Source of the DNA: C7867-001 sp035533615
GTDB taxonomy: Bacteria; Patescibacteriota; Minisyncoccia; Phycocordibacterales; Phycocordibacteraceae
Assembly (NCBI GenBank): GCA_035533615.1
Contig: DATLTM010000025.1
Span: 1-24,783 of the forward strand
DNA length: 24,783 bases
Reading direction: 5' to 3'
Shown here: positions 1-7,539 of the stretch, in pieces
Layout: each line of letters starts with the position of its first letter
How positions within the stretch are numbered: the stretch's first letter is position 1
The notes under the pieces: model-generated
The model's input: only the letters and a program-made list of their open reading frames with translations
Told to the model about the DNA's origin: nothing
Database searches by the model: none
Program-made: the position numbers and the translations under genes

Positions 1-528
1 GACACCCTTTACGCCCAGTGATTCCGGGTAATGCTTGGGGCCTCTGTATTACCGCTCCTGCTGGCACAGAGTTAGGAGCCCCTTATTCATCGGGTACCGT
101 CAATAAACTTCGTCCCCGATAAAAGATGTTTACGTACCAAGGCACTTCATCCATCACGCGGCGTCGCTCCGTCAGGCTTTCGCCCATTGCGGAATATTCT
201 CGTCTGCAGCCTCCCGTAGGAGTATGGACCGTGTCGCAGTTCCATCGGTGGGGGTCAGCCTCTCAGCTCCCCTAAGCGTCGTAGCCTTGGTAGGCCATTA
301 CCCTACCAACTAGCTGATACTACGCAGGCAACTCCCGAAGCGAAAAACCTTTACCCTTGCGGGACTATCGGGAATTACCCATCCTTTCGGATGGCTATGC
401 CCGACTTCGGGGGATCTACCTACGTGTTACTACCTCGTTTGCCGGTTGCCCTTGCGGGCCCCCTTGACTTGCATGACTTATCCACGCCGCCAGCATTCAC
501 CCTGAGCTAGGATCAAACTCTCATTAAG
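1..528 (-). rRNA. rrs: 16S ribosomal RNA, 5' part (cut by window edge)
   Basis: This is the small-subunit rRNA, read right to left and leaving the window at base 1. The 27F-type site (AGAGTTTGATCCTAGCTCAG) lies near 500-519. The 338-type site (ACTCCTACGGGAGGC) lies near 210-230, and the 515 site (GTGCCAGC) at 60-67. By alignment with E. coli the mature 5' end is near 528. About 462 nt separate the 5' end from position 515, roughly 50 nt fewer than in E. coli, so the variable helices are short. Positions 525-526 are GA instead of CC, matched by UCC at 505-507. No intron is seen in the part present. The 3' two thirds, including the anti-Shine-Dalgarno, are outside the window. Confidence 0.97.
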
Positions 529-563
529 AATAGGCGGAACAAAAGAATTCACACATCTTTTCT

Positions 564-585
564 GCCCACCACATAAGTGGCGGGC
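564..585 (-). other. GC-rich hairpin in the 16S leader
   Basis: A 9-bp stem (GCCCGCCAC with GTGGTGGGC, one G-U pair) closes a 4-nt loop in the transcribed leader, between boxA and the 16S 5' end. No T-tract follows, so it is not a terminator. A processing or folding element is the likely role. The 23S leader has a comparable hairpin at 14425-14443. Confidence 0.55.
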
Positions 586-600
586 GTTCACGTATTTTGG

Positions 601-613
601 TTGTCAAATAACA
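601..613 (-). promoter_or_regulatory. boxA-like antitermination site of the 16S leader
   Basis: TGTTATTTGACAA resembles the rRNA boxA recognised by NusB/NusE (TGCTCTTTAACA in E. coli, TGTTCTTTGA in Bacillus). It lies in the leader between the promoter and a GC-rich hairpin, the usual order. A matching TTTGACA core sits in the 23S leader at 14471-14483. Confidence 0.5.
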
Positions 614-685
614 AGACCAGAACACAAAAGAACCCTTGCGAGTTCCCTTTTCTGGACCTCCCACCTGTAATAAGGTAGTTAATAC

Positions 686-714
686 ATAGTATAGGAGCCG
701 CTCATAGGCGTCAA
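686..714 (-). promoter_or_regulatory. Promoter of the 16S rRNA gene
   Basis: A -35 box TTGACG (709-714) and a -10 box TACTAT (686-691) are separated by 17 nt; TATACT at 688-693 is an alternative with a 15-nt spacer. It points into the 16S leader, giving about 150 nt before the mature 5' end. The -35 hexamer and spacing are the same as in the 23S promoter at 14603-14631. Confidence 0.75.
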
Positions 715-728
715 TAGACAAATGGAAA

Positions 729-950
729 GCCCCGCAAAAATCCAGCGGGGCCTGGCAACATTAGCACTAAAAACTGCCGATCCTTAGTGCAGCATGGATC
801 AAAACCAGTTACAACCCTTCCTCTCTAGTTTGATAAATCGCTGGCCGCATGTAGCTCGCCTGGAGAACTGGTACCACGAAACTATTAGATAGTAAGGTAA
901 TACCACCACATCACTTTTGGGAATACGCCCGATGTGATATATTGGGGTTC
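729..950. other. Intergenic stretch between 16S promoter and first plus-strand gene
   Basis: No gene is seen here. A hairpin at 729-751 has a 7-bp stem (GCCCCGC/GCGGGGC). Read on the minus strand it is followed by TTTCC, so it may be a weak terminator insulating the 16S promoter. A second hairpin at 767-793 has a 7-bp stem (GCACTAA/TTAGTGC). Together they could be the 3' part of a minus-strand small RNA, but no convincing -35 box was found for one. The right end carries the plus-strand promoter at 938-943. Confidence 0.35.
938..943 (+). promoter_or_regulatory. -10 box for a leaderless transcript
   Basis: TATATT ends 7 nt before the ATG at 951, so transcription should begin at or next to the start codon. 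No clear -35 box lies at 17 nt. The GGGG at 944-947 is too close to the ATG to act as a Shine-Dalgarno site. Confidence 0.5.
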
Positions 951-1445
951 ATGAAAAAGTCGGTAGTCGTAGCGGTATCAGGCGGGTTTGATCCGATACA
1001 TATCGGGCATATCAGAATGTTTCAGGCAGCAAAGAAACTCGGGAACGAACTTGTGGTCATTCTGAATAACGACAATTGGCTGCAGAATAAAAAAGGGTTC
1101 TCGTTTATGCCCGAAGTGGAACGGAAAGAGGTTTTGGAAGGAATTAAGGGAGTTGATCGCGTCGTACTCACTGATCATATCCCCGGAGATCCCGACCGGA
1201 GCGTGTGCCGCGCCCTGCGCTCCATTGCACCCGATATCTTCGCCAATGGTGGCGACCGACACCCTGACGGTGACCCGGTCCCTGAAGTTTCTCTGTGTAA
1301 TGAACTCGGTATCAAGCTGGTCTACAACATGGGTATCGGTGGAAAGATCCAATCCTCCTCGTGGCTCATCAAAAAAACGGCAAAAGTTTCTCCCGATACA
1401 AAAATATCCGCCGACAAGTTGCGCCGTACCGACAAAACAGTATGA
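951..1445 (+). CDS. Cytidylyltransferase-like nucleotidyltransferase (HldE-C/TagD/RibL family)
   Basis: This 164-aa protein belongs to the small HIGH-type nucleotidyltransferases, which move an NMP group onto a phosphorylated small molecule such as a sugar phosphate, glycerol phosphate or FMN. The nucleotide-binding motif GGFDPIHIGH is near residues 11-20. A C-terminal GGKIQSSSWLI resembles the family's second motif (ISST-like). The length fits a one-domain enzyme. The substrate cannot be told from sequence; ADP-heptose synthase-like and glycerol-3-phosphate cytidylyltransferase-like roles are both possible. ATG 951 was chosen because the protein starts directly at the first beta strand and a -10 box sits 7 nt upstream. 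An in-frame TTG at 942 lies inside that -10 box. pyrH follows after 30 nt and is probably co-transcribed. Confidence 0.8.
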   Translation: MKKSVVVAVSGGFDPIHIGHIRMFQAAKKLGNELVVILNNDNWLQNKKGFSFMPEVERKEVLEGIKGVDRVVLTDHIPGDPDRSVCRALRSIAPDIFANGGDRHPDGDPVPEVSLCNELGIKLVYNMGIGGKIQSSSWLIKKTAKVSPDTKISADKLRRTDKTV

Positions 1446-1475
1446 TACGGAGAGCCGTCACGCTTTGCTTGAGTC

Positions 1476-2165
1476 ATGCAATCATCAAAAGGACGAATAG
1501 TGGTATCAGTAGGGGGTTCGCTTATCGTTCCTGATGCCATTGATGTTGATTTTCTAAAGCGTTTCAAAACAATTATCTTAGAAAAAGTGCAACGGGGATT
1601 CATGTTCTCCATCATCGCCGGCGGCGGGAAAACTGCGCGCCGTTATCAGGATGCGGCAGGTGCGGTCACCTCGCTCTCGCCTCAGGATCTCGATTGGCTC
1701 GGCATTCACGCGACGCGCCTCAATGCGCAACTTCTGCGTAATATCTTTGTCGGTTACGCATATCCAGAAATTATAACAAACCAATCTGCCGATATTGATA
1801 CGGATAAGCCTATCATTATAGCTGCGGGCGGAAAACCGGGAAGTTCGACCGACTATGGCGCGGTGCTCATGGCGAAAAATCTCGGTGCGACACGTCTCGT
1901 GAACCTTTCTGACATTGACTACGTCTACGACAAGGATCCAAAGATATATCCGGATGCTAAGAAAATAGAAAAAACAAGCTGGGAGGAATTCCGTAAAATA
2001 ATTCCCAACCACTGGGATCCGGGGCTTTCTTCCCCATTCGACCCCATTGCCGCAAAAGAGGCAGAATCACTCGGACTCGAAGTCGCCGTCATGAACGGCA
2101 CGAAACTCGAGGAATTTTCAAACTATTTGGACAGCAAACTATTTGTCGGAACGCTCATCTCTTAA
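1476..2165 (+). CDS. pyrH: UMP kinase, archaeal type
   Basis: This enzyme phosphorylates UMP to UDP with ATP in pyrimidine nucleotide synthesis. The 229-aa protein shows the amino-acid kinase fold: VSVGGSL near residue 11, AGGGKTAR near 48, the LGIHATRLNAQLL segment near 75, a TDYGAVLMAKNL helix, NLSDIDYVYDKDP in the C-terminal lobe, and SSPFDPIAAKEAE near the end. The GIxATRLNA and YDKDPxxYPDAKKI motifs are those of the archaeal-type UMP kinases rather than the longer hexameric E. coli type. Homohexamer assembly is a family expectation only. No Shine-Dalgarno lies at the right distance from ATG 1476. GTG 1500 has AAGGA before it but would cut into the first beta strand, so ATG is preferred. 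Confidence 0.88.
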   Translation: MQSSKGRIVVSVGGSLIVPDAIDVDFLKRFKTIILEKVQRGFMFSIIAGGGKTARRYQDAAGAVTSLSPQDLDWLGIHATRLNAQLLRNIFVGYAYPEIITNQSADIDTDKPIIIAAGGKPGSSTDYGAVLMAKNLGATRLVNLSDIDYVYDKDPKIYPDAKKIEKTSWEEFRKIIPNHWDPGLSSPFDPIAAKEAESLGLEVAVMNGTKLEEFSNYLDSKLFVGTLIS

Positions 2166-2187
2166 CCATCTCAGGATGGGATGTTTT
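2166..2187 (+). terminator. Weak terminator-like hairpin after pyrH
   Basis: A 5-bp stem (CCATC/GATGG, 4-nt loop) directly after the pyrH stop is followed by GATGTTTT. It is short, and the only candidate between the converging pyrH and secF ends. Confidence 0.3.
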
Positions 2188-2193
2188 AAGCTA

Positions 2194-3093
2194 TCATCTT
2201 GAATCAAACCAACGGGCGATAGGGATAAGAAGCGGAGCAGAGCGGCAGATGGATGAGAAGGTACCAGCAACCACACCAACGAGCATCACAAGCGCGAAGT
2301 CGCGTGTCACCGGCGCGCCGAAATAAACAAGAGCTAAGAGGGCGAGGACAACTGTGAGCGCTGTATTGATAGAACGAGTCATCGTCTCGTTGATAGACTT
2401 CCCGATGGTGTCTTCAAACGATTCTTTCAGGCCAACTTTCTCATTCTTTGCAAGATGTTCGCGGATGCGATCGAAGATGACAATGACGTCGTTCACGCAG
2501 TAGCCAAGCAGCGCGAGAAGCGCCACGATGAAGAGCGAATCCACTTGCGCGCCCGTATAGTGGCAAAGCGCGGCATAGAAGCCAGACGGAACGATGAGAT
2601 CGATGGCAAGCATTGCGACAACCGTGAGACCATAGCCCCATGAAGGCACCGGTTTCGATACTTTGCGAAATGCGAAGGCAATATAGAATACGATAACGAG
2701 TACCACTGCAAAGAGTGCCCACAATGCTTTGCTCGTAAACTGACTCCCAAGCGCAGGACCGACCGAGGTATACGCAAGTTCGGTCGTAGATGCATTCGCG
2801 GAAATAGAGGCGAGCACAGCATCATGCTCCGCTAGCGTCATAGTGCGCGTGCGAATGTCGACACCATTTGTCCCTGACAATTGGACGGATACCGCGCCGA
2901 GCGGGACAATGGCGACTTGTTTCTCGATGACCGCAAGCGGCGGCATACCATTTGGATAACTTACCTGCATCAAGGAACCGCCGGTAAAGTCAATGCCGAG
3001 CGGGAGACCCCAGACAAAGATGGCGCCGATCGCAGCGGCAAGCAAAAGACCGGTTATCCAGAAGAAGAGTCTGCGATGATTGACGATATACAT
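2194..3093 (-). CDS. secF: Protein translocase subunit SecF
   Basis: SecF works with SecD at the SecYEG channel, using the proton gradient to help pull exported proteins through the membrane. The 299-aa sequence starts with a membrane helix (about residues 9-30). Next comes the signature GIDFTGGSLMQVSY near 33-46, a small extracytoplasmic domain, and five further helices. The segment ALLALLGYCVNDVIVIFDRIRE near 190-212 is the conserved TM4 motif of the SecD/SecF family. The start is 3 nt after the secD stop, so the two are one operon. No Shine-Dalgarno is evident. The length matches the family. Confidence 0.95.
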   Translation of the reverse strand: MYIVNHRRLFFWITGLLLAAAIGAIFVWGLPLGIDFTGGSLMQVSYPNGMPPLAVIEKQVAIVPLGAVSVQLSGTNGVDIRTRTMTLAEHDAVLASISANASTTELAYTSVGPALGSQFTSKALWALFAVVLVIVFYIAFAFRKVSKPVPSWGYGLTVVAMLAIDLIVPSGFYAALCHYTGAQVDSLFIVALLALLGYCVNDVIVIFDRIREHLAKNEKVGLKESFEDTIGKSINETMTRSINTALTVVLALLALVYFGAPVTRDFALVMLVGVVAGTFSSICRSAPLLIPIARWFDSR

Positions 3094-3096
3094 ATG

Positions 3097-4410
3097 CTAG
3101 GAATTACGGCCCCCAGAGCCCATAAGAAAATGCCATACGCCTTCGCTCCGCTCAGGAACGATGGCGAGTAAGAAGACCCGAGAAAGTGATACCGCCGAGA
3201 GAAAGGAAGCGAGAACGCCGAGGACGAACACGAGCGCGAAGCCTTGCACAATGCTCGTCCCAAGCCAGTAGAGGATGACCCCAGAGATAATCATCGTGAG
3301 GTGACCGTCGCGGATGGCCGGCCACGCACGGCTGAAGCCGATGTGCACCGCCTCGCGAGGCCCCTTCCCTTCGCGCAACTCTTCTTTGGTGCGCTCAAAG
3401 ATAAGCACGTTCGCGTCCACCGCCATGCCGACTGAAATGATAAGCCCTGCGATGCCGGAGGCGGTGAGCGTCACCGGGATCACCTTGATAACCGAGAGTA
3501 TGAAAGCGAGATATTCAGCGAGGGCGACAGCGGCGATGACACCCGGGAGGCGGTACCATGCAATCATGAAAAGTGCGACGATAACGAAACCAATGCCCCC
3601 GGCAACAACACCGGCGGCAATCGCCGCCGCGCCCAAGGTCGGGCCGACTGCCGAACTACTTTCAAGCTCAATAGGCACCGGAAGCGCGCCAAAATTCAGA
3701 TTACGGACGAGGTCACGCGCTTCTATTGCTGTGAAGTTGCCGGTAATAGTCGCTTGGCCGCCCGGAATCGCTTCTTGGATGACCGGCGTGGAGATAGGTT
3801 GCCCATCGAGAAAGATAGCAAGCATCTTACCGACATTCTCGCTTGTGATCTTCTCAAAAAGCGCGGCGCCAGCACTATTGAAATTGAGAATTACTTGCGG
3901 CGCGGAGAGGCCTGCGGTGGCACCCGAACCGAAGCCGAGTGTTGCGCTTGAGAGATACTGACCCGTAAGACCAGTTGCGATATAAGCAACTTCGGTCGTG
4001 GTACCGACCGTTGTCGTGGTTGCAAGCTTGAATTCGAGTGTGGGCGTCTGGCCAAGCGCAGCAACTGCTGCCTTGATGTCGGTCACGCCGGGCAAATCGA
4101 CGATAAGACGATCCTCGGTGGTTCCGGAGAATGCATTTGCCTGCTCTGTCTGAACGAGCGGCTCGGCGACGCCGAAGAGATTTACGCGACGCTCGATGAC
4201 GCCTTGAAGCGCTGCAAGTGCGTCGGAGCGCTCGCCTGCTGGCGTCTGGCTCATGTCAGCCTTGTAAACAAGCTCAGTACCGCCGGCGAGATCGAGACCG
4301 AGCTTGAAGCGATATGAGCTATACGGATTTGCCTCGGTCGCCCATACGAAATAGACAAGTAAAAAGCCCACAACAAGGGCGACAGTGGCAGACACCCGGT
4401 ATCGAGTCAT
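3097..4410 (-). CDS. secD: Protein translocase subunit SecD
   Basis: SecD is the larger partner of SecF in Sec-dependent export. The 437-aa form is the short type seen in many small genomes; E. coli SecD is 615 aa. It has an N-terminal membrane helix (about 8-24), the motif LGLDLAGGTELVY near 38-50, an extracytoplasmic P1-like region with IERRVNLFGV, a second part with FLDGQPISTPVI, then helices carrying ISVGMAVDANVLIFERTKEE (TM4 motif). ATG 4410 was chosen because it begins the expected hydrophobic N-terminus and has TATAAT 6 nt before it. Longer readings would run through that promoter into folD. The C-terminal tail after residue 420 is not conserved-looking. Confidence 0.95.
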   Translation of the reverse strand: MTRYRVSATVALVVGFLLVYFVWATEANPYSSYRFKLGLDLAGGTELVYKADMSQTPAGERSDALAALQGVIERRVNLFGVAEPLVQTEQANAFSGTTEDRLIVDLPGVTDIKAAVAALGQTPTLEFKLATTTTVGTTTEVAYIATGLTGQYLSSATLGFGSGATAGLSAPQVILNFNSAGAALFEKITSENVGKMLAIFLDGQPISTPVIQEAIPGGQATITGNFTAIEARDLVRNLNFGALPVPIELESSSAVGPTLGAAAIAAGVVAGGIGFVIVALFMIAWYRLPGVIAAVALAEYLAFILSVIKVIPVTLTASGIAGLIISVGMAVDANVLIFERTKEELREGKGPREAVHIGFSRAWPAIRDGHLTMIISGVILYWLGTSIVQGFALVFVLGVLASFLSAVSLSRVFLLAIVPERSEGVWHFLMGSGGRNS

Positions 4411-4416
4411 GGGAGG

Positions 4417-4422
4417 ATTATA
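4417..4422 (-). promoter_or_regulatory. -10 box of a leaderless secDF promoter
   Basis: A consensus TATAAT lies 6 nt upstream of the secD ATG, so the mRNA probably begins at the A of the start codon. It sits in the short gap after folD and gives secDF its own promoter. The -35 region is weak. Confidence 0.6.
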
Positions 4423-4457
4423 GCTAAAATAAATAAAAAGCGAAGACCTTGCGCTGC

Positions 4458-5246
4458 CTAAATATCCATTGCCCTCTCCACAAGTGTAACGACATTCTCG
4501 AAGAGCTTCGCAACTGCAAGAGGGCCAACACCGCCAGGGACGGGCGTGAAAAGCGTACATTTATCCGCACAGGTAGGATCAGCGTCACCAACAACCGCGC
4601 CGCCTGACTCAGAGGTGCCAGCATCGATAAGCACCACGCCTTTCTTGATCATTTCCGGCTGGATGAGGTGCGGAACTCCCGCACCCGAGACAACAATATC
4701 CGCAGCATGAAGCGCTTCGGACAAATCGTCCTTGGAAGTCAATACAGTAACGTCAGCGCCCTGCTGTGTGAGCCATGCCGCGACTGGCGCACCGACGAGA
4801 AAACCTCTACCAACAATAACTGCCTTCTTCCCTGCTATTTCTACATGTCCAAATTTCAGAATCTCGCAGATAGCACCGACTACCGGCGGCAGAAGTGCGT
4901 CGGTGTCTCCTCTTTCAAAATTCTTGCGTGCGGCACCCGAGAGCACGTCGGCGTCTTTCTCTACCGGTATGGAATCGAGTATGCCCTGCATGTCAAAACC
5001 GAACGGTAACGGAAGCTGAACAATAACCGCATCCACATCGTGAAAAGAATCTACGTCTTTTGTTCTTTCAAACATACACCCTGCCGCTTCCGCGCTCTTC
5101 TTCTTGATACTCAAATACGAGCGAGTCACCGGCGTCGAGTCCTCTGCGACATACGCGACAATTCGCGGCGAGTGTGGCAATTTCCCCGCGTGCGCTTTTG
5201 TACGTGCGAGCACTTCTATCGCAAGCGCGCGACCGTCAAAAATCAT
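4458..5246 (-). CDS. folD: FolD, methylene-THF dehydrogenase/cyclohydrolase
   Basis: FolD interconverts methylene-, methenyl- and formyl-tetrahydrofolate with NADP in one-carbon metabolism. Seen in the 262-aa sequence: TRSYLSIKKKSAEAAG with the catalytic Tyr/Lys pair; VQLPLPFGFD (family motif QLPLP); EKDADVLS in place of the usual KDVDG; the Rossmann part with VIVGRGFLVGAPVAAWL; and the C-terminal TPVPGGVGPL signature. The KDVDG variation is within reach of distant homologues. ATG 5246 overlaps the epimerase stop as ATGA, implying translational coupling. ATG 5258 would add four residues and is also possible. It is the last gene of the unit that begins with the sugar transferase. Confidence 0.92.
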   Translation of the reverse strand: MIFDGRALAIEVLARTKAHAGKLPHSPRIVAYVAEDSTPVTRSYLSIKKKSAEAAGCMFERTKDVDSFHDVDAVIVQLPLPFGFDMQGILDSIPVEKDADVLSGAARKNFERGDTDALLPPVVGAICEILKFGHVEIAGKKAVIVGRGFLVGAPVAAWLTQQGADVTVLTSKDDLSEALHAADIVVSGAGVPHLIQPEMIKKGVVLIDAGTSESGGAVVGDADPTCADKCTLFTPVPGGVGPLAVAKLFENVVTLVERAMDI

Positions 5247-6160
5247 ACAATTCCCCATTCACGTTTCAGTTCTGCAATACCGTCTTTAAGTGAGACGGTC
5301 GGTTCCCAACCTAATAGTTTTTTTGCCTTTCTGATATCCGCGTATGAAACTCGCGGCTCGATGCGTGCCGGAACGTACACATGCTCTCCACCGAAAAATC
5401 CTGCGAGTTCGTTGACCGAAGTACCATACCCTGTGCCGATATTGATGACTTCTCCTTTCCCGACATCTCCGCTCTCAGCCGCAGCGATAAGAGCGCGCAC
5501 GATGTCGCGTACATGCACGAAGTCTCTGGTCTGCTTACCATCTCCCGTAATCGTAAGTGGTTTCTTTCCTTTGCGCAGTTTCAAGAATCGTCCGACGACA
5601 AGCGCATACGGTCCGTTCGGGTCAAGGCGCGGCCCATACACATTAAAAAACCGCAACGACACGGTGCCAAGCCCGTAGAGACGGGAAAAAAGGGAGAGAT
5701 AGCGTTCTCCGATGTACTTATGCGCGCCGTATGGCGACACCGGTATCGGGCGGAGTTCCTCGTGAAGTGGAGCTTCCTCGTTATCTCCGTAGATTGCGGC
5801 TGAGCTCGCGAGTACGACGCGATCGACGCCCGCAGTTCTCGCCGCATCAAGCACGGTGAGAGTACCGGTGACATTCACGTCATGCGTCTCAATCGGATGC
5901 TGAATCGCGTATTCTACTCGCGGTAATGCGGCGAGATGGAAAACGTATTGTGCACCGGCAAAGATTGAAGTGAGTACATCGCGATCGCGTATGTCCGACC
6001 TAAAAAAGCTAGCGCTCGTAGGAACGTGTTCCCGCTTCCCTGCAACCAGGCTATCAACGACTCGTACACTATATCCGCGTGCTAAAAGCTCTTCCGTGAG
6101 GTGTGACCCGATAAAACCAGCACCGCCAGTCACGACGGCGATTTTTTCCTCTCGATTCAT
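5243..6160 (-). CDS. NAD-dependent nucleotide-sugar epimerase (GalE/WbpP-like)
   Basis: This is an extended short-chain dehydrogenase that probably epimerises C4 of a UDP-sugar (glucose/galactose, or the N-acetyl forms). In 305 aa it shows the Rossmann motif TGGAGFIGSHL at about 11-21, FHLAALPRV, the catalytic SSAAIYG and YGAHK (YxxxK), the RFFNVYGP segment, and DFVHVRDIVRAL, all typical of UDP-sugar epimerases. The substrate is inferred only. The ATG overlaps the sugar transferase stop as ATGA and its own stop overlaps the folD start as ATGA, so three genes are tightly coupled. It would supply a sugar nucleotide to the neighbouring transferases. Confidence 0.85.
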   Translation of the reverse strand: MNREEKIAVVTGGAGFIGSHLTEELLARGYSVRVVDSLVAGKREHVPTSASFFRSDIRDRDVLTSIFAGAQYVFHLAALPRVEYAIQHPIETHDVNVTGTLTVLDAARTAGVDRVVLASSAAIYGDNEEAPLHEELRPIPVSPYGAHKYIGERYLSLFSRLYGLGTVSLRFFNVYGPRLDPNGPYALVVGRFLKLRKGKKPLTITGDGKQTRDFVHVRDIVRALIAAAESGDVGKGEVINIGTGYGTSVNELAGFFGGEHVYVPARIEPRVSYADIRKAKKLLGWEPTVSLKDGIAELKREWGIV

Positions 6161-7494
6161 GTTCCAGAGAAAGCAAACAAAGTGCGGAGTGTCTTGATGG
6201 CAATCGCAAGGTCAAGACCGAACGAGCGATGCTTGAGATAATATAAATCAAACGAGAGCTTGCGTCGCGTACGCGCCACATCCGCCGGTCCACGCGGTGC
6301 GTCATAATCATGGATCTGCGCCCAGCCAGAGAGACCAGGGGCGACCAGGTGTCGCATTCGGTATAAGGGAATCTCCCGATCATATACCTCAGCGATTTTC
6401 GGGAGTTCCGGGCGCGGTCCGATAAACGACAAATCACCCGTAAGAACATTCCAAAGCTGTGGCAGCTCATCGATGCGCGTCCTTCGGAGCAGGCGTCCGA
6501 GTGCAGTCACTCGATTCTTTTTTTGCAATTCTGGATCACCATTATCATTCAGAAGCATGGAACGCAATTTCACGATACGGAACGTACGACCGCCTTTGCC
6601 GATACGTTCATTCCAGATAAAAGGCATGCCGCCGTTTGCGGATAATAGTAACGCGGCGATACCGACAAACGGGATGGCAATGAGAGAACCGACAGCCGCA
6701 AGTGCAATGTCGAAGAGGCGTTTGCAGCCGTCATACAGCGTACGATGCATTGGCAGAGAATCGAGCAATTGCACCGCGTCAATGTGCTCAATCGGCACTC
6801 GGTCAAATATCTCTTCGTAAAAAGAAGCGAATCCCAAGAAAATGATTTTGTCTGTCATGAGATCGTACAATTTCGGAATGTCACGTACCACATGCGGATC
6901 AAACATATCGATGACAAAGATGCGAATACCGTCCTTGATGCCGAAGACGACTGATTTGTATACGCTTTCTTTCACAAGACCCCTCGTCTCCAGGTGACCA
7001 AGAAACCGGAGAAGATACCGACTGTTCCCGTTTACTTCGTCATACAACTCGAGTACCGCGTGGCCCGAACCGATGAGTAGTGCTGGTATGCGTTTCCCCG
7101 CTTCTATTTCGCGAGTCATCCGATAAAAGCGCCATATACTCTCGGCAATAACCGATACACCAAGATACAGTACGAGGATTGTCTTCGGCGCGATGGAGAG
7201 CGGAAGTGCGAAAAAAAGTATGGCAGCAATTGCTACGGTCGCAGCTTGTGCTCCGAAAATACGCATACTCATAACGCTCCGGTTCGGCCGCGTCTGTTTT
7301 TCGTAAAGCCCAGCACTATAGAATACGAAGAGCGATAGAAGGAATATCGGCAAAAACGGCACCAGATTGGCATTGAAGTAACCAGGAGAGGGTACGGCGA
7401 GGTTACGAAGAAGAAGCGCAATCCAGAGGGACGCAGCTAGTATAAAGAAATCCCCTATAAGAAGAATCGCCGTTTCTCGGCGGTCAAAAGCCAT
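6157..7494 (-). CDS. Polyprenyl-phosphate sugar-1-phosphate transferase (WbaP/PglC type)
   Basis: This enzyme is expected to start a surface glycan by moving a sugar-1-phosphate from a nucleotide sugar to undecaprenyl phosphate at the inner membrane. The 445-aa protein has four N-terminal membrane helices (about 9-30, 44-62, 80-98, 103-120) and a CoA-binding-like middle domain (about 135-245). The C-terminal catalytic domain starts at KRLFD (258-262) with a re-entrant hydrophobic helix. Within it lie IWNERIGKGGRTF, KLRSM, TRIDELPQLWNV (catalytic Asp-Glu at 342-343) and FIGPRPELP. ATG 7494 begins the first helix. TATAGT at 7505-7510 is a possible -10 box with a leader of a few nt. It is divergent from a GT4 gene only 45 nt away. 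Confidence 0.9.
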   Translation of the reverse strand: MAFDRRETAILLIGDFFILAASLWIALLLRNLAVPSPGYFNANLVPFLPIFLLSLFVFYSAGLYEKQTRPNRSVMSMRIFGAQAATVAIAAILFFALPLSIAPKTILVLYLGVSVIAESIWRFYRMTREIEAGKRIPALLIGSGHAVLELYDEVNGNSRYLLRFLGHLETRGLVKESVYKSVVFGIKDGIRIFVIDMFDPHVVRDIPKLYDLMTDKIIFLGFASFYEEIFDRVPIEHIDAVQLLDSLPMHRTLYDGCKRLFDIALAAVGSLIAIPFVGIAALLLSANGGMPFIWNERIGKGGRTFRIVKLRSMLLNDNGDPELQKKNRVTALGRLLRRTRIDELPQLWNVLTGDLSFIGPRPELPKIAEVYDREIPLYRMRHLVAPGLSGWAQIHDYDAPRGPADVARTRRKLSFDLYYLKHRSFGLDLAIAIKTLRTLFAFSGT

Positions 7495-7504
7495 AATTAT
7501 AGAT

Positions 7505-7532
7505 ACTATAACGTGAAAATATATTGTACAGT
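7505..7532. promoter_or_regulatory. Divergent promoter region, sugar transferase / GT4
   Basis: Only 45 nt separate the two opposing ATGs (7494 and 7540). On the minus strand TATAGT (7505-7510) ends 10 nt before ATG 7494; TATAAT at 7496-7501 is too close to serve. On the plus strand TACAGT (7527-7532) ends 7 nt before ATG 7540. Both transcripts would be leaderless or nearly so, and the polymerase sites overlap. Confidence 0.45.
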
Positions 7533-7539
7533 TGCACCC

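Noticed and set aside
524..721. A 65-codon frame over the 16S leader
   Set aside because: It lies across the rRNA promoter, boxA and processing region, and the translation resembles no protein.
942..950. TTG at 942 as start of the nucleotidyltransferase
   Set aside because: It overlaps the likely -10 box, and the three extra residues add nothing to the fold. ATG 951 fits the leaderless pattern.
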